From the NCBI RefSeq assembly GCF_009870125.1, contig NC_046680.1, forward strand, positions 20,975,501-21,039,500: a stretch of DNA of 64,000 nt, given 5' to 3'. The DNA comes from Drosophila pseudoobscura (lineage: Eukaryota; Arthropoda; Insecta; Diptera; Drosophilidae). A model generated the notes under the pieces. The model saw only the letters and a program-made list of their open reading frames with translations. It did not search any database and was not told the origin of the DNA. Shown piece by piece: positions 10,150 to 22,400 of this stretch (positions are counted from its first letter, which is position 1; each line of letters opens with the position of its first letter). The translations under genes were made by a program, and so were the position numbers.

Positions 10150-10510
10150 TTTAGTGGAATTGTGGTTGAACTTTTTCGCTAAAACCGTTTTTTAGGCAAA
10201 GTCCAATAAAAGCAACTGTTTAAAATATGCCAGTCAAGTAGCAAATAGGTTCATTAATCAGATTCAATTATGAACGCATGGCTAAATGTTCTTTAAAGCT
10301 AGTAATATTCCCCGGAATATCAAAATCGAGGAATTCGGTTTCCAAATCTAGACGAATAATGATTAACCCATTGTAGTCCAAGGGGGTATTTCAATATTCC
10401 ACCGAGTATAATGAAAAGAAGATCAAACACGAGGAATATGTAAAATAGAACTTGAGTTCGTCAGTATATTTACGGTATATTTTGAAATTTGTGGGATATT
10501 TTCAGTATAT
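10150..10510 (+). repeat. Dispersed repeat, copy E
   Basis: The longest copy. TTTTTCGCTAAAACCGTTTT and GTCCAATAAAAGCAAC lead into GCCAGTCAAGTAGCAAATAG. TAGTAATATTCCCCGGAATA and ATCAAAATCGAGGAAT follow. It ends with CAGTATATTTACGGTATATT, as in copy D. The end lies only a few bases before the DRE of the Nacalpha promoter. Confidence 0.6.
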
Positions 10511-10512
10511 TT

Positions 10513-10520
10513 TATCGATA
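10513..10520. promoter_or_regulatory. DRE upstream of Nacalpha
   Basis: A perfect TATCGATA is followed by a pyrimidine-rich tract (CATCTCTTTTCATTTCC) that resembles the TCT initiator used by fly translation genes. Both suit a highly expressed NAC subunit gene. Confidence 0.6.
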
Positions 10521-10818
10521 ACTCCGATCTTCGATTGCCCCATCTCTTTTCATTTCCTGCACTTTTTCCAAAGGTAAATAATTCTGTAATTTAAGAAACC
10601 ATCACGTTGTAAACGTAATATTTGCATGCAAAATACTGTAGCCAACCGTATTAACTATCAGTACATAGAATTATTTTTTGCTTGGCTGGCTGCTTATACG
10701 TTAAAATATTCATAGAAAAATCAATGAACAGCGCTTATAATGACCCCCAGCTGGGTTTTTTCTTGCCTCTTTTCTGCCGGCACCAGATGCTGGGCTAGAC
10801 ATTAGTTAAAGTGATTAG

Positions 10819-11517
<699 letters not shown>

Positions 11518-11863
11518 ATAGCTCTCCACGCGCCGCAGAAACTATGATTTCGTTGCTTACCCGCCCTTTCGATAACTACAGACCCAGCTGTTATGCATGC
11601 ATCAAGCGACTGCATGCTACACCAGTCAACATTTAAAAGCATTATTAATCAAGAATAAAGTGAAATTCTTTCTGACACAATTCCTGTTTATTTTGGGACT
11701 AGCATTAGGAGTGCTTTCAAATGCGATTGCAACTTTTCAACTTAAAACAATTCGAAAGTTAAATAGAATGCGGTTTCGAGTCAAGTACATTCATTAAATA
11801 TATAAGTACGTTAGGGGAGATTACGGTGACTGGCACAATGTGGATTAGTCTGGGGGTCAAATA
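11518..11863. other. Overlapping 3' flanks of Nacalpha and Dgkepsilon
   Basis: Noncoding. The plus-strand AATAAA at 11654-11659 and the minus-strand signal TTTATT at 11687-11692 imply overlapping 3' UTRs, because each signal lies within the other gene's 3' flank. Nothing else was seen. Confidence 0.5.
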
Positions 11864-13670
11864 TTAGGTGGAGATTGGATCCAGCTTGAGGACACGAGCC
11901 TGGCTGCGTGCCTGCAATCGTATGTCGGCCGGACTCTGCATCCAGGGCTCTCCATCTGCCTGCATCGGTACGGTTTCCTTCACTTGCAACTGAGAGCGAA
12001 GAGTGAAACACGGAATTCCCCATAAGAACACAGAACACTTACCCTAATCTGCTTGGCTTGGCCAATCCTCACTGGTTTGCTTATGTTACACTGCAGCTGG
12101 GCGATGTGAAAGGACGAGACGATGCCAAACACTTCCATCACTCCATCGGATATAGAGTTGACAATTCGCGTATCGCCATTGGAGTTGCTCAGCTCACACA
12201 ACTTGCAGCCGGCGCCCCAGGAGTCTATGTTGAGAAAGACCAGCGCCTGCAGTTCCGGCAGTTGGATCGGTTTGTTGTCCAGGTACAAGGTGAGTTTTTC
12301 CTCAATTCGTTCGCAGCCCGGTTGCATGACCTGCTGCGTTCCAAATGTAAAGTACAGCAGCTGCAAAGTATGGGTTGATGTCTTGATATGTCTTGAACCT
12401 GGTCACTTCTTTGAAAGCTACCTTATTGAAAATGCGGCTGCTGAGAAGATAAAAACGAGATTCGCGCGTCTTGTGGAAGTTGTAGGTGATGTACGCGTCC
12501 ACACCCACGCTGAAGTAGTTATACACGTGTACGGTCTTTGTGGGATGTCTTTGAATGGGCAGTCGATAGTGTAGCTTCTCGATTTGCAGGTCATAACGAT
12601 CCAGATTGATGGAGCGGGCGCGTCGAATGCTGCGCAGGATCTGTACCGGGTCGAGAACAGTGGGTGGCTCCGCTCCCCAGCCAAGCACTCGCGACAAATC
12701 GTTGCCAGTGCCCAGCGGCATGATGGCTACCGAGGGCTGGGGCTTTATATTCAAAGCGTAGATGGTGTTCATCACCCAGCCAATGGTCCCATCTCCGCCG
12801 GCCACCAGTATGCGACAGGGGCGGGGACTAGCCTTTGCTGCCCACTGCAGAGCGTCCTGGGGTCCGCGGGAGCCGAGCTCCATGACCTGCATGGGATGCA
12901 GGTAGCCACGCAGAAGGGACAAAACATCGGCACCCGTACTGCTGCCAGACTTTGTGTTGGCTATCACAATCAAAGGCTCCCAGTTCTCTATATCGGGCGG
13001 TGTTATACTGGCCAGATGCAGGCGCATTGAGTCCCGAGTGCGGGCGGCCACAAAGCTGTATGGCGGAAAAATCATGTCCTTGAACTCGCCAAAGTCACAC
13101 TCGTCCTTGACATTGATTTCCTTGTAGCAGTCATCGTGGTAGCAGCGCTGGCACCAGGCACAGCGCCATCCATACAGTCCCGGATCAGTGCTAGCATGAT
13201 GATCCACTTCATCACCACAGGCAGAGCAGTTGATTCCCATCGGCAGATTGCCGTGGACCCACAGATGCCGAACGGAGGTCTCGTTGCGCAACCATTTATC
13301 CTTGCATCGATATCCTCTGTCCGCCTGGCGCTGGCATACCGGCGTTGCGTGCGTGCATAGGCCGCAGCAGTCGCAGAAGAGTCCTGCCGAGGGTGTCATC
13401 AAAATCTCGCATACATTACAGAAGCAGGCCTGCGATTGAGAGAAATTGTCAGTGCTCGTGGATGTGTGCAGAGGGGTGCTGGCAACAAGTGAGCACACGC
13501 ACCTGCTCGATGATTTTTATTGATTTCCAGCTATGACGTGACTTCCCCGATAATATGCTAATGACAACATCTTCGGCCAGAATGCTGCGACAGAACGCAA
13601 AGAGCACGCCCAGAGCCAGCAACGAGCCAATGAGCGCTTCTACGCTCAGGTCAATTGCGGCAATGTCCAT
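11864..13670 (-). CDS. Dgkepsilon: Diacylglycerol kinase epsilon
   Basis: Four coding exons, 13503-13670, 12422-13429, 12043-12360 and 11864-11989, give 539 residues, close to the known fly length. The enzyme phosphorylates diacylglycerol to phosphatidic acid and acts at membranes in phosphoinositide turnover. An N-terminal membrane segment (about residues 9-28) matches the epsilon class. Two C1 zinc domains follow (CNVCEILM through CKDKW; HLWVHGNLP through DDCYKE). The catalytic domain carries GGDGTIGW near residue 265 and PLGTGNDLSR. The accessory domain follows. Intron 2 (61 bp, 12361-12421) is required: splicing SRIFNK to LLYFTFGT restores family similarity. The introns are 73, 61 and 53 bp. 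Confidence 0.93.
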
Positions 13671-14143
13671 GGTGCGTGCACAAAATCCCTTAATTATGCT
13701 AAAAAATTGCAGTTTTCGGCATTTTCACGATTCGTTTGTTTTTCTTCAGCCAACATCCCGATACCGACTGCTAATTACCTGTCAGTGCTGAGACGGCTGT
13801 TTTCCTAATCTGGCTATTTCCGTTACAATCGAATAGCTAGATTAAGTTAACTAGTTTACAGTATTAACGAGTAATTGCCGATTTAATTAATATCATACTA
13901 TTTAATTTTAAATTACACTTTGTAGTTGTAAATAGACTCTTTCTATCTATATACATATATGTATTCAAAATATTTCACGGCTTCTAGCAGTTTTATAGCT
14001 GGCAGCACAAACAGTGTCGGTTCGCTCTGTTGTAGTGTTGCAAAGTACTCGCTGTCTTTTGAGCGGCGCACGTGGAGCAAAATCAAAGAGCTCACGTTTT
14101 TATTTTGTTTTTGCTCAAAAATTTAAGAAATTTAGTTAAAAGC
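13671..14143. other. Divergent promoter region, Dgkepsilon / Nop2
   Basis: A 473-bp AT-rich spacer between head-to-head genes. No clear DRE or motif 1 was found and nothing else stood out. Confidence 0.45.
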
Positions 14144-17070
14144 ATGGGTCGTAAGGCTGAGTTCGATGACAAACCGAAGAAGGGACCTGGCCGCAAGGCG
14201 CGCAAACAGGGCGCACCCGTATTCCGCAAGCAGTCTTTTGGTAAGTAATGTTGAAATGCCCCGCTGAAGAGTTTGCTTATTTGAAGAATTGTATCGTGCA
14301 GCTCCCCAGGAAGAGGAGGATAAGAAGCTGTCTCACCGCCAGAAGCAGCGTGTCGTCAAGCGTGAGCAGAAGAAGGTTGTGCAAAAGGCTAAGATACAGG
14401 AGAAGCGTGCAAAGGGGCAGCAAAAGCAGCTGGCTCAACGACAAAAGAAATACAATAGCGACAGCGAGCCCGAGGATGAGGTGGAGCCTCAAGAGGCATC
14501 CTCAGACGAGGAGGTTCCACAGCTTGTACCAGCCGGCAAACCACAAAAGGCTTCTGCTACCAAGGGCTTCACAGATGAAAATGACGATTGGCTAAAGCCG
14601 AAGAAGCAGCAGAAATTGAAAAAGCTGCCACAGCCGGAGCCAGATTCGGAGGAGGAGTTGGAGGAGGACTCTGACGCTGATTTGGAGGCGGAAAGTGGTC
14701 AGGAAGATGACTCAGACGCGGAATCGGCTGAAGACGTAGATGACGACGAGCAGGAGATTGAAGAAGATTCCGATGAAGATGATGCTAAAGTTGGCAAGTT
14801 GGCAGATCTGTCCGACGATGATGATGAGGCCAACTCTGATGACGACTTTGATATATCCGGTGATGAAGGTGCCCAAGAAGGTAGTGGTAGCGATGATGAT
14901 GAGGACGACGACGAGGATGATGATGACGATGACAAGCTTCCCATTGAACGCGCCAATAAGAAGCTGAAGAAACGCGAGGCCAAAGAAGCCCAGGAGGCAG
15001 AAGAGGAAATGCAAATGACAGTGGATCATCAGGATGTGTTTCAGCTGCCGACCGAAGAGGAGGAGGCCGAGAAAGAAATCACCTTACAGGACGTGCAGCA
15101 GCGCATCAAGGACGTCACCCTGGTCCTGTCCGACTTTAAGAAATATCGTCAGGCTGATCGCTCCCGCAGCGAGTACATCGATCGGCTGCGCCAGGATCTT
15201 TGTCTGTACTATAGCTACAATGATTTCCTTATGGAAAAGCTTATGGATATGTTCCCTCTGAGCGAGCTCATGGAATACCTAGAATCATCAGAGGTGAGTA
15301 ACCATCACCGCAGGAGACTGGAATGAAGCTAAACCAATTTATCCTTCCTTCTAGGTGGCCCGTCCGCTAACAATCCGTACGAACACGCTGAAAATACGCC
15401 GCCGGCAGCTGGCCGGCGCCCTGATCAATCGTGGCGTAAATCTGGATCCCCTGGGCAAGTGGACCAAAGAGGGCTTGGTAATCTTCAACTCTCAGGTGCC
15501 GCTGGGTGCCACTCCGGAGTATCTGGGCGGTTATTATATGATCCAGGGCGCCTCCTCGATGCTGCCAGTGATGGCGCTGGCCCCGCAGGAGAACGAACGC
15601 ATTCTGGACATGTGCTCTGCTCCGGGCGGGAAGGGCTCCCACATTGCAGCCGCCATGAAGAACTCTGGCGTGCTTTTTGCCAACGACTCCAACAGGGATC
15701 GCATCAAGGCCGTTGTGGCCAATTTCCATCGGCTGGGAGTTGTAAATTCTGTCGTGAGCTGCGAGGACGGCACCAAGTTCCGTAAAATAATGACCGGCTT
15801 CGATCGTATCCTGCTGGATGCCCCCTGCACTGGAACTGGTGTCGTGTCCAAGGATCCTAGTGTGAAGACGACGAAATCGGATGTGGACGTGCAACGCTGC
15901 TACAATCTTCAGCGCAAGCTTCTCCTCACCGCCATCGACTGTGTGGATGCCAAATCATCGACCGGTGGCATCATTGTGTACTCCACCTGCTCTGTGCTCC
16001 CCGAGGAAAACGAGTGGGTCATCGACTATGCGCTGAAGAAGCGCAACGTTAAGCTGGTACCCACTGGACTTGACTTTGGCGTTGAGGGCTTCACCAAGTT
16101 CCGGCAGCATCGGTTCCATCCCAGCTTGAATCTGACCAAGCGCTATTATCCACACACCCACAACATGGACGGCTTCTATGTGGCCAAGCTGAAGAAGTTC
16201 TCCAACACGATACCCATAACCAAGGAGCAGCAGGAGGAGGACGAGAAGCAGCTCGATGAACCCATCGAAGGCGAGACCACAACTGAAGCAGCGGAAGCTA
16301 AGGGAGCGGCTGAGGATGCAGAAGAAAATGCGGATGCGGAAAAGGCTCCTCGCAAGCTTCTGGGCAAGCGGGCCGGCAAGCCAAGCCTCACAGATATTGA
16401 CCTGGATCTGAAGAAAAAGAAGCTCGAGGCGAACAAAAAGAAGTATGTGGCCAAGGTATTCGAGAAGCCCGTCAAGGTGGCCAAGACCCCAAAGCCAGAG
16501 CAACCCCAAAAGACGAACGGTAAACCGAAAGCTCAAAAGAACGAGAAGCCCCAGGAGGCGACCGGTGCACCGACGGGCCAAAAGAAGGAGAAGCGCCTTG
16601 AGAAGAACGGAACACCGAAGGCCCAAAGGAAGGAGAAGCCCCTAGAGAAGAACGGACTACCGAAGGCCCAAAAGAAGAAGGAGTTCAAGGCAGCGCAGGC
16701 TAATGGGAAGGGAAAACCATCCAAACCGGATGCCGGTAAGAAGTTCCCTTCTCAGTCCAATGGCAAAGCGTCTCCTGGAAAGCGGTCTCCAGCAGCACCC
16801 AAGCCCGAAGCGAAAAGGTTCCAGCCAAAGGACAAGAAGGCCAAAGTCAATCAGCAAACAGCTAAGCCAGCAGCAAGTGCCAAAGCAAACGCCAAACTGG
16901 CCAAGGCCCCGCGTATCGACGCTGACGATGTGCCCGTGCTGGAGGGCAAACCCATCAGAAGGCAGAACAATCTGAAGCAGAAGTCCAAGCAGATCGGACA
17001 GCTGAAGAAGTCAAAGACGGGAGCAAATCCAAATCCCAGAGGAGGCAAAGGCAAAAAGTTCAAGAAGTGA
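14144..17070 (+). CDS. Nop2: Nop2-type rRNA cytosine-5 methyltransferase
   Basis: Three exons, 14144-14240, 14302-15293 and 15355-17070, encode 934 residues. Nop2/NSUN1 methylates a cytosine in large-subunit rRNA in the nucleolus and is needed for 60S assembly. The N-terminus is basic and is followed by a long acidic stretch with Asp/Glu runs. The methyltransferase core shows the SAM loop CSAPGGKGSH, the catalytic pair LLDAPCTGTG (Cys about 521) and YSTCSV (Cys about 575), and the C-terminal RYYPHTHNMDGFYVAKLKK. The last 250 residues are lysine-rich with short tandem repeats (see findings). Both introns are about 60 bp. Confidence 0.93.
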
Positions 17071-17528
17071 ACAATCTAAATCATACAAGTCGGTTAAGTA
17101 GTTGGTTAAGTGTAGGCGTGAAGCCTAGTCAAATGGTTGGGGGGTAGTCCCAGAGGCTGTCTCTGAATACCCCCCAAAACGATGATCTGTTTTATACCGC
17201 GAACTGTTTCTATTGCCTTGGCTACGGTTTGAAGATTGTGAACTAAAACGTTGCTTGTAATTAACGAACATATTCAATAAACGTTAAGCTCGGATTAATG
17301 TAATCAGAAAGCGGGTTTTTCCACTGCAAATTTGCATCGATCAGGCCTAAGGCTTTAGTTGTTTGTATATAGCGATATATCCATTCCAGCCCTAGTCCAA
17401 GCTCCAGCTGGGCGTTACCCCCTCAGCAGCACAGATAAAGCCGTCTGGCATGCTTTAGTCATGGTCAGCCGAGCATGGAGATAAGCTTCAATTCTCATAC
17501 ACATTTCAGTGGCAAGCGAGTGAACAAC
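17071..17528. other. Nop2 3' flank and upstream region of the M13-like gene
   Basis: The first part is the Nop2 3' UTR with AATAAA at 17276-17281. The next gene starts about 250 bases later on the same strand. No distinct promoter motif was recognised. Confidence 0.5.
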
Positions 17529-19433
17529 ATGAAATGGTGCTGGAATCTGCTGTGTTCCTTCCTTCTGCTGGAATTGGCTCCCATCCAAGCGTTTGTGGAC
17601 ATAAACATGCTCACGGCTCTCCAGATACATAAGAACCTCAACGGATCTGAAGATCCCTGCAGGAATTTCTGGAACTATGCCTGCGGTAACTATTCGGCAG
17701 CTAACGGCACCAAATATGTGGATAACTTCCAGCTGGTGGAGGATCTGTACGCCCAGGCCATGGTGGAGTTCATGGAGAGTGAGGGAGAGCTCATCGAGAG
17801 TGATTTGGTATTGAATGAAGAACCAGCGGCGCGACTGTTGGCCCAGATGCGAGCCTATTACAAGGCCTGCACCAAGGATCAAGAGATAGACTGGTCAGAG
17901 GCAGATCTCCATTCGCTGGAGCCCAACGATTGGGCGCTCGAAACGGCTAAGTTCCGTAGACACGGATTGAATGCAGTGTTCTTTGACGAGCGCGTAGATG
18001 TCGAAACCAACGATTCGCTGCGTCCGGTGGTGCAGCTCAAGATGCCCGCTCTCAGTAACAACTACAGCGAGCGACGTGCCCTGCAGGTCCTTCAACGAAA
18101 TCACTCTGGAAGCGTAGAAGGAATCTCCAGGCTGGTGGATCAGCTGCGGCAACTGGAAGCCAAGCACCGCCAAGAGGAGCCTCTGGTACAGTCCTGGTCC
18201 TTGGCCGATCTCACGCAGAACATAGCAGAGATCAATTGGCAAGGTTACTTTCATGAGCTGTTGTCGGGGCATCTGGAGGGGGTGCTTTTCGAGGTCAGCG
18301 ATGTGGATTACTTGCGTGAGCTTGGCCAGCTTTTGAGCAATACCAGTAGAAGCACCATTAATCTCTATCTCCGACTGCGTCTCACCGTTCTGCTGAAGCA
18401 GTCGGCACCAGCCATGCGCAACCCCAAGAAATGCATTCACCACATGCGGGCCCTGCTCCCCTTGGGCATGAACTACCTGTATAAACGCTATGTGTACAAG
18501 CACAGGGATTTGTTGGACACCAAACAGCTGCTGCTGATCTTCGATAGCCTCAAGATTATGTTCGGCAGTTACTTGAATGCCAATCGCCTGCAGCTAAGTG
18601 CAGAACAACTATCTTATGTGATGAAAAAGCTGGGGGCTATGAAGCTGCGAGTGGGGAATCTTCCAGAGGAGACGTCACATGCCTTCTACGACAGCCACTA
18701 TGAAAGCGCCAATTTCTCGGACTCCCTCTTTCTGGGGAACATCCTCGAGGCCTTGAGTCTGCGCACCCGACTCCAGCACGATGCTCTCCGGCTGCCACAC
18801 TCCCGATTGGACCTGCACCGCTACTATGTCAACGATGATGTGTTCAAGGCCCGTACCTCCCCCTTCTACGAGAACGAGCGGAACACGATCACTGTGCCCC
18901 TGATCTTTCTGCAGTGGCCCCTCTTTGATAACCGCCAGCACCATATCTTCCAGTTCAGCTTGATGGGCGGTGTCCTGGCCCATGAGCTGACCCATGCCTT
19001 CGAACAGGAGGGCATTCTCTTCGATGCCGATGGCAATGAGTCGCTTGTGGGATTGCAGATTCGCGAGACGAAGGACTTCCAGAACGCCATCAAATGCGCT
19101 GCCCGGACGCCAGCAGTGTCGCTAAAGGAACGTCTGGCCGATCTCAATGGCCTCCAGCTAGCCTACGATACCTTTTTTGGGCCGAACCACAACTCCCAGA
19201 AATATGAATATCGTCCCTATGCATTTGAGAGCGAATTCAAAGCACCGCAGCTGTTCCACCTGAGCTACGCGCAATTCTTCTGCGGCATCCTGCCGCCGGT
19301 GCTCGGTCATGATAGGGACGATGTGCGTGTCAATTTCAGCGTTCGAAATTTACGTCAATTCTCGTTGGATTTTAAGTGTTCCCCGCCAGCAGTGCAGTCG
19401 CCCCCTGTGTGTGAATTGTGGCGCCCAATATAA
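17529..19433 (+). CDS. Neprilysin-like M13 zinc metallopeptidase, short form
   Basis: A single exon encodes 634 residues, shorter than the 700-780 usual for neprilysins. I chose the ATG at 17529 because it opens a signal peptide (MKWCWNLLCSFLLLELAPIQ); an upstream in-frame ATG at 17475 would bury it. The start of the mature part (DPCRNFWNYACGNY) is the standard M13 opening. The zinc site HELTH (about residue 485) and the third-ligand region ERLAD are both present, and the C-terminal Cys-x-x-Trp (CELW) is kept. The segment before the zinc helix reads FYENERNTITVP and lacks the usual N-A-Y/F-Y substrate motif. It is probably a secreted or surface peptidase with unusual specificity or weak activity. 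Flies have a large family of such genes; I cannot name the orthologue. Confidence 0.85.
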   Translation: MKWCWNLLCSFLLLELAPIQAFVDINMLTALQIHKNLNGSEDPCRNFWNYACGNYSAANGTKYVDNFQLVEDLYAQAMVEFMESEGELIESDLVLNEEPAARLLAQMRAYYKACTKDQEIDWSEADLHSLEPNDWALETAKFRRHGLNAVFFDERVDVETNDSLRPVVQLKMPALSNNYSERRALQVLQRNHSGSVEGISRLVDQLRQLEAKHRQEEPLVQSWSLADLTQNIAEINWQGYFHELLSGHLEGVLFEVSDVDYLRELGQLLSNTSRSTINLYLRLRLTVLLKQSAPAMRNPKKCIHHMRALLPLGMNYLYKRYVYKHRDLLDTKQLLLIFDSLKIMFGSYLNANRLQLSAEQLSYVMKKLGAMKLRVGNLPEETSHAFYDSHYESANFSDSLFLGNILEALSLRTRLQHDALRLPHSRLDLHRYYVNDDVFKARTSPFYENERNTITVPLIFLQWPLFDNRQHHIFQFSLMGGVLAHELTHAFEQEGILFDADGNESLVGLQIRETKDFQNAIKCAARTPAVSLKERLADLNGLQLAYDTFFGPNHNSQKYEYRPYAFESEFKAPQLFHLSYAQFFCGILPPVLGHDRDDVRVNFSVRNLRQFSLDFKCSPPAVQSPPVCELWRPI

Positions 19434-22400
19434 TCATCTACTTTGGTGTCAGTTTAAGTTTTGTCTCGAATACATTTAAATATCTAAAAAGTAATACAAT
19501 GTTCAAGCTGATCGACTGCGCGATGCCATGTAGTTTTAGAATACAAGAAAATTGTGTGATTATTTGACAATTAATAAATTATAGGTCACCAGCAGAGATC
19601 TCAATGTCAATCGCCAGGAAAGCTCAACCGATCCAGAGATTGCTCTGCCTCTCTCTCTTCCTCTCTTTCCCTTGGCTAACAGTAAACAGTCACATTTCTT
19701 TATCACCAATGACTAGGGTATCAAAAGTATTATTTCTTGAAAAATTGGACAAAACTCATTGATAGCCCCATTCAATTTGATTGTCCATTGCATTTGACAG
19801 GTTATGGCTTCGCTGCAATCGGCGACTGTCTATTGCGCTATTGGAATGCTAATGCCACACAAAATGCCGGTCTCAGCGAGAGCTTTTTTGCTCTCCCTCA
19901 GCGGTAGAGCGCCTCTCGTTTATGGTAGAGCCACAGAAGGTAGGGACAACTCAGAAACCTGAAGCTTATATGAGATGTTTAAGCTCCCCGAAGAGCGGTA
20001 TGGACGTACCTTCAAAAGTTCTACCATGCTCACATTTTTGCACCTCTCTCTATGAGCAAAGCTTTTCAGCCATATAGCCACAAGTTGTTGTGGGTGGGCC
20101 GCCACCGTTGTATCCTCTGCCCAGTGTCTTGTCTGTTCGTGTCTGTAGCTCTCTTTCTTTGTTCTCTCTCTCCCTCTTGTTTTTCTTTACCGTTGGCAAA
20201 GCTCTGCCTTCCATTTTCAGTGGGGCCGCATTAAGGCACTGTCTTTGGCCGCCATTGGCCGCGTGTGGTCGGAGTCGTTTTTGTCGTCGCTGTTTTGGTC
20301 GCAGTTCGTAATCGTAATCTCGTTGGCGCTTTGATTATCTGCCAGCGCAGCCTCCGCAGCATCCAAAAGCCTGAGCAGAAGCGCCGCGGGCTTTAATTCT
20401 GTGTTCGTCACTGATTTTGTTATTCCGGATTCGGGTGGCTAATTAGGAACCAAAACATGATGCTTTAAGTGTGGTGTTGTATTCTTCTTCTAAGCTAAAC
20501 GTTTTCCCCCAAGTCTCAAATGTGTCATTCCCTAATGTCTCCGCGTGTGTGTGTGTGTTAAGTAATGCAAACAAATAAATGATAATGATAAAAAGGCGAT
20601 AAACGTTTAAAGCTTTAAAAAAGAAATAAAGAGTCTAAAAAAAGGCCAGAAGCAGAAGCTCATCTACAACAACAACAAAAATCAAATCAAATCAAAACCC
20701 CATGTGAGTGCGAGGGAGGGGTCGCTAATTTTGGCATTTAACAGTTAGTTTTTGAGCCTGAGCCATGACCCTCAATATAGCAACACCAACAGCCACAAAC
20801 AAAAAGTGAATCCAGACCAAAAAAATAAGATCCATTCCTCACCCACGGCATAACGAATCAAGCAAACACCCGACCAAGTGCCGACCCTCCCCTACCCGGA
20901 CATCTTCGCGAAGAACACCAGGGTACCTACCCAAAAGATCCGAGCAGGCGTCGATCACTTAGCAGCTTGCTCCATTAGCAGACAATGCCCGGGTCCGCAA
21001 ATAGACTTTAAATTGAAGAATAAACGTCTGATTAGACCCAAAGATGCCAGCCCGTCAGATTATCCATACATTCGTCCATTTTTCTGCTCGTCAAGTGCCG
21101 AAAACAACATTTCTGCGTGTGGATGTTTCTAGTTTCGCATTCACTGGACTTTGTCGGAGAATACCCTCAGACTCCCCGTATATGCAAATCCTGCTCCATT
21201 TGCATGTTAACGACTCTAAGGGACGAGTGTGGAACACCGACGTGATTGGGGGGAAACGTGTCCTGTGAACCTGCATCTCCCTACCTCTGGAGCATCCAGT
21301 AACCTCTGAACTATCTCCGAATGGGATTATTCTAGCAATTAATTCTCTTCCGGCGAGCAAACAGAATTGCAATATTTGTGCTGCAAATCTCATGCATATT
21401 CCAGATTTTAGCCCCCCGCCCACTGCCCCAGTGTTTTTCTTTATTTTTGTTGAGCAAAGATAAACGAATGCAACAGCCAGCGGCACCACATCCCCCGAAC
21501 TATACCCCTATACGCCCCCTCCAGAAACCAAAAATAAACAGTACCTACAAAAAATAGACACTGTTCGAAATGCACAAAAACAATGCTAAGAATTGTTCTT
21601 GAATTGGAATTGTTGGGTAAATAGGAAAATTTAATTATACTCGAGTGTAAAGAGGGTGCACAAACACCAGGTGCAGAGGTAGGAAAGGGGTAAGAGAGGG
21701 GGTTTGCCAATTGGCAAATGGATTTGTCGAGTGCACTCCAAGCTTGCTTCTCCTCCTCCACGTTTCAGGTGAGTTTGCGTTCGATCGGCTCTCACCTTAA
21801 ATGCAGTTTTTATGTAGTCATTAACCCCCCCACTTCTGCGCCCATCTCTGGTACAGCTCTTCCCCCTCAACAAGCCACCCCCTGGACTGTTATTTAATTG
21901 CCTTTTCTTAATAAATATTGACTGCTGGTAACCCACGTTAAGGGTAGTTTTCTTAATGCTGGGCGGATGAAAACCGATGAAAATGCTCCACCCACTGCTA
22001 CCTCTTTTGCTTCGACTGGTGGAGCTGGAGCTCTCCTCTCGCTTTTCATTGTAGCAGAGATTGTCTGCTTGTACTCGTAAAACAGATAAAACAAACTTTA
22101 AAAGCATGAAACTCATGAATTTTTGAAATTACATTCATGTTTATGTATCTCGTACACCAGTGTGTGTGTGTGTGTGTGTGTGTATGTGGGTGGTATTATC
22201 TGGCATGTGTGTGTGCTCTCACACTGCAACTGGCATTAAAATGCCCGCAGTCTCTGTTTGAAAAACTTGTCGGAAAATTGCAAATGAAAAGGAAAATATT
22301 GTTGTTTTATTTCGTATTCTTGGGTTACTTTAAACAACTTTTCCCCGCAGCCACCAGACAACTTTACAATTCCCCCATCCAGAATCCCTGCCCTTCTCAG

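Noticed and set aside
11597-11797. A 66-codon plus-strand open frame after Nacalpha
   Set aside because: It lies in the 3' UTR across the polyadenylation signal and has no family features.
12361-12421. Reading Dgkepsilon straight through to a stop near 12302
   Set aside because: The open frame continues for 20 more codons but loses similarity to the family. Removing this 61-bp intron restores the accessory domain.
15955-16626. A 223-codon minus-strand open frame opposite Nop2
   Set aside because: It is antisense to the lysine-rich repeats and the methyltransferase core, with a leucine-rich product and no recognisable domain.
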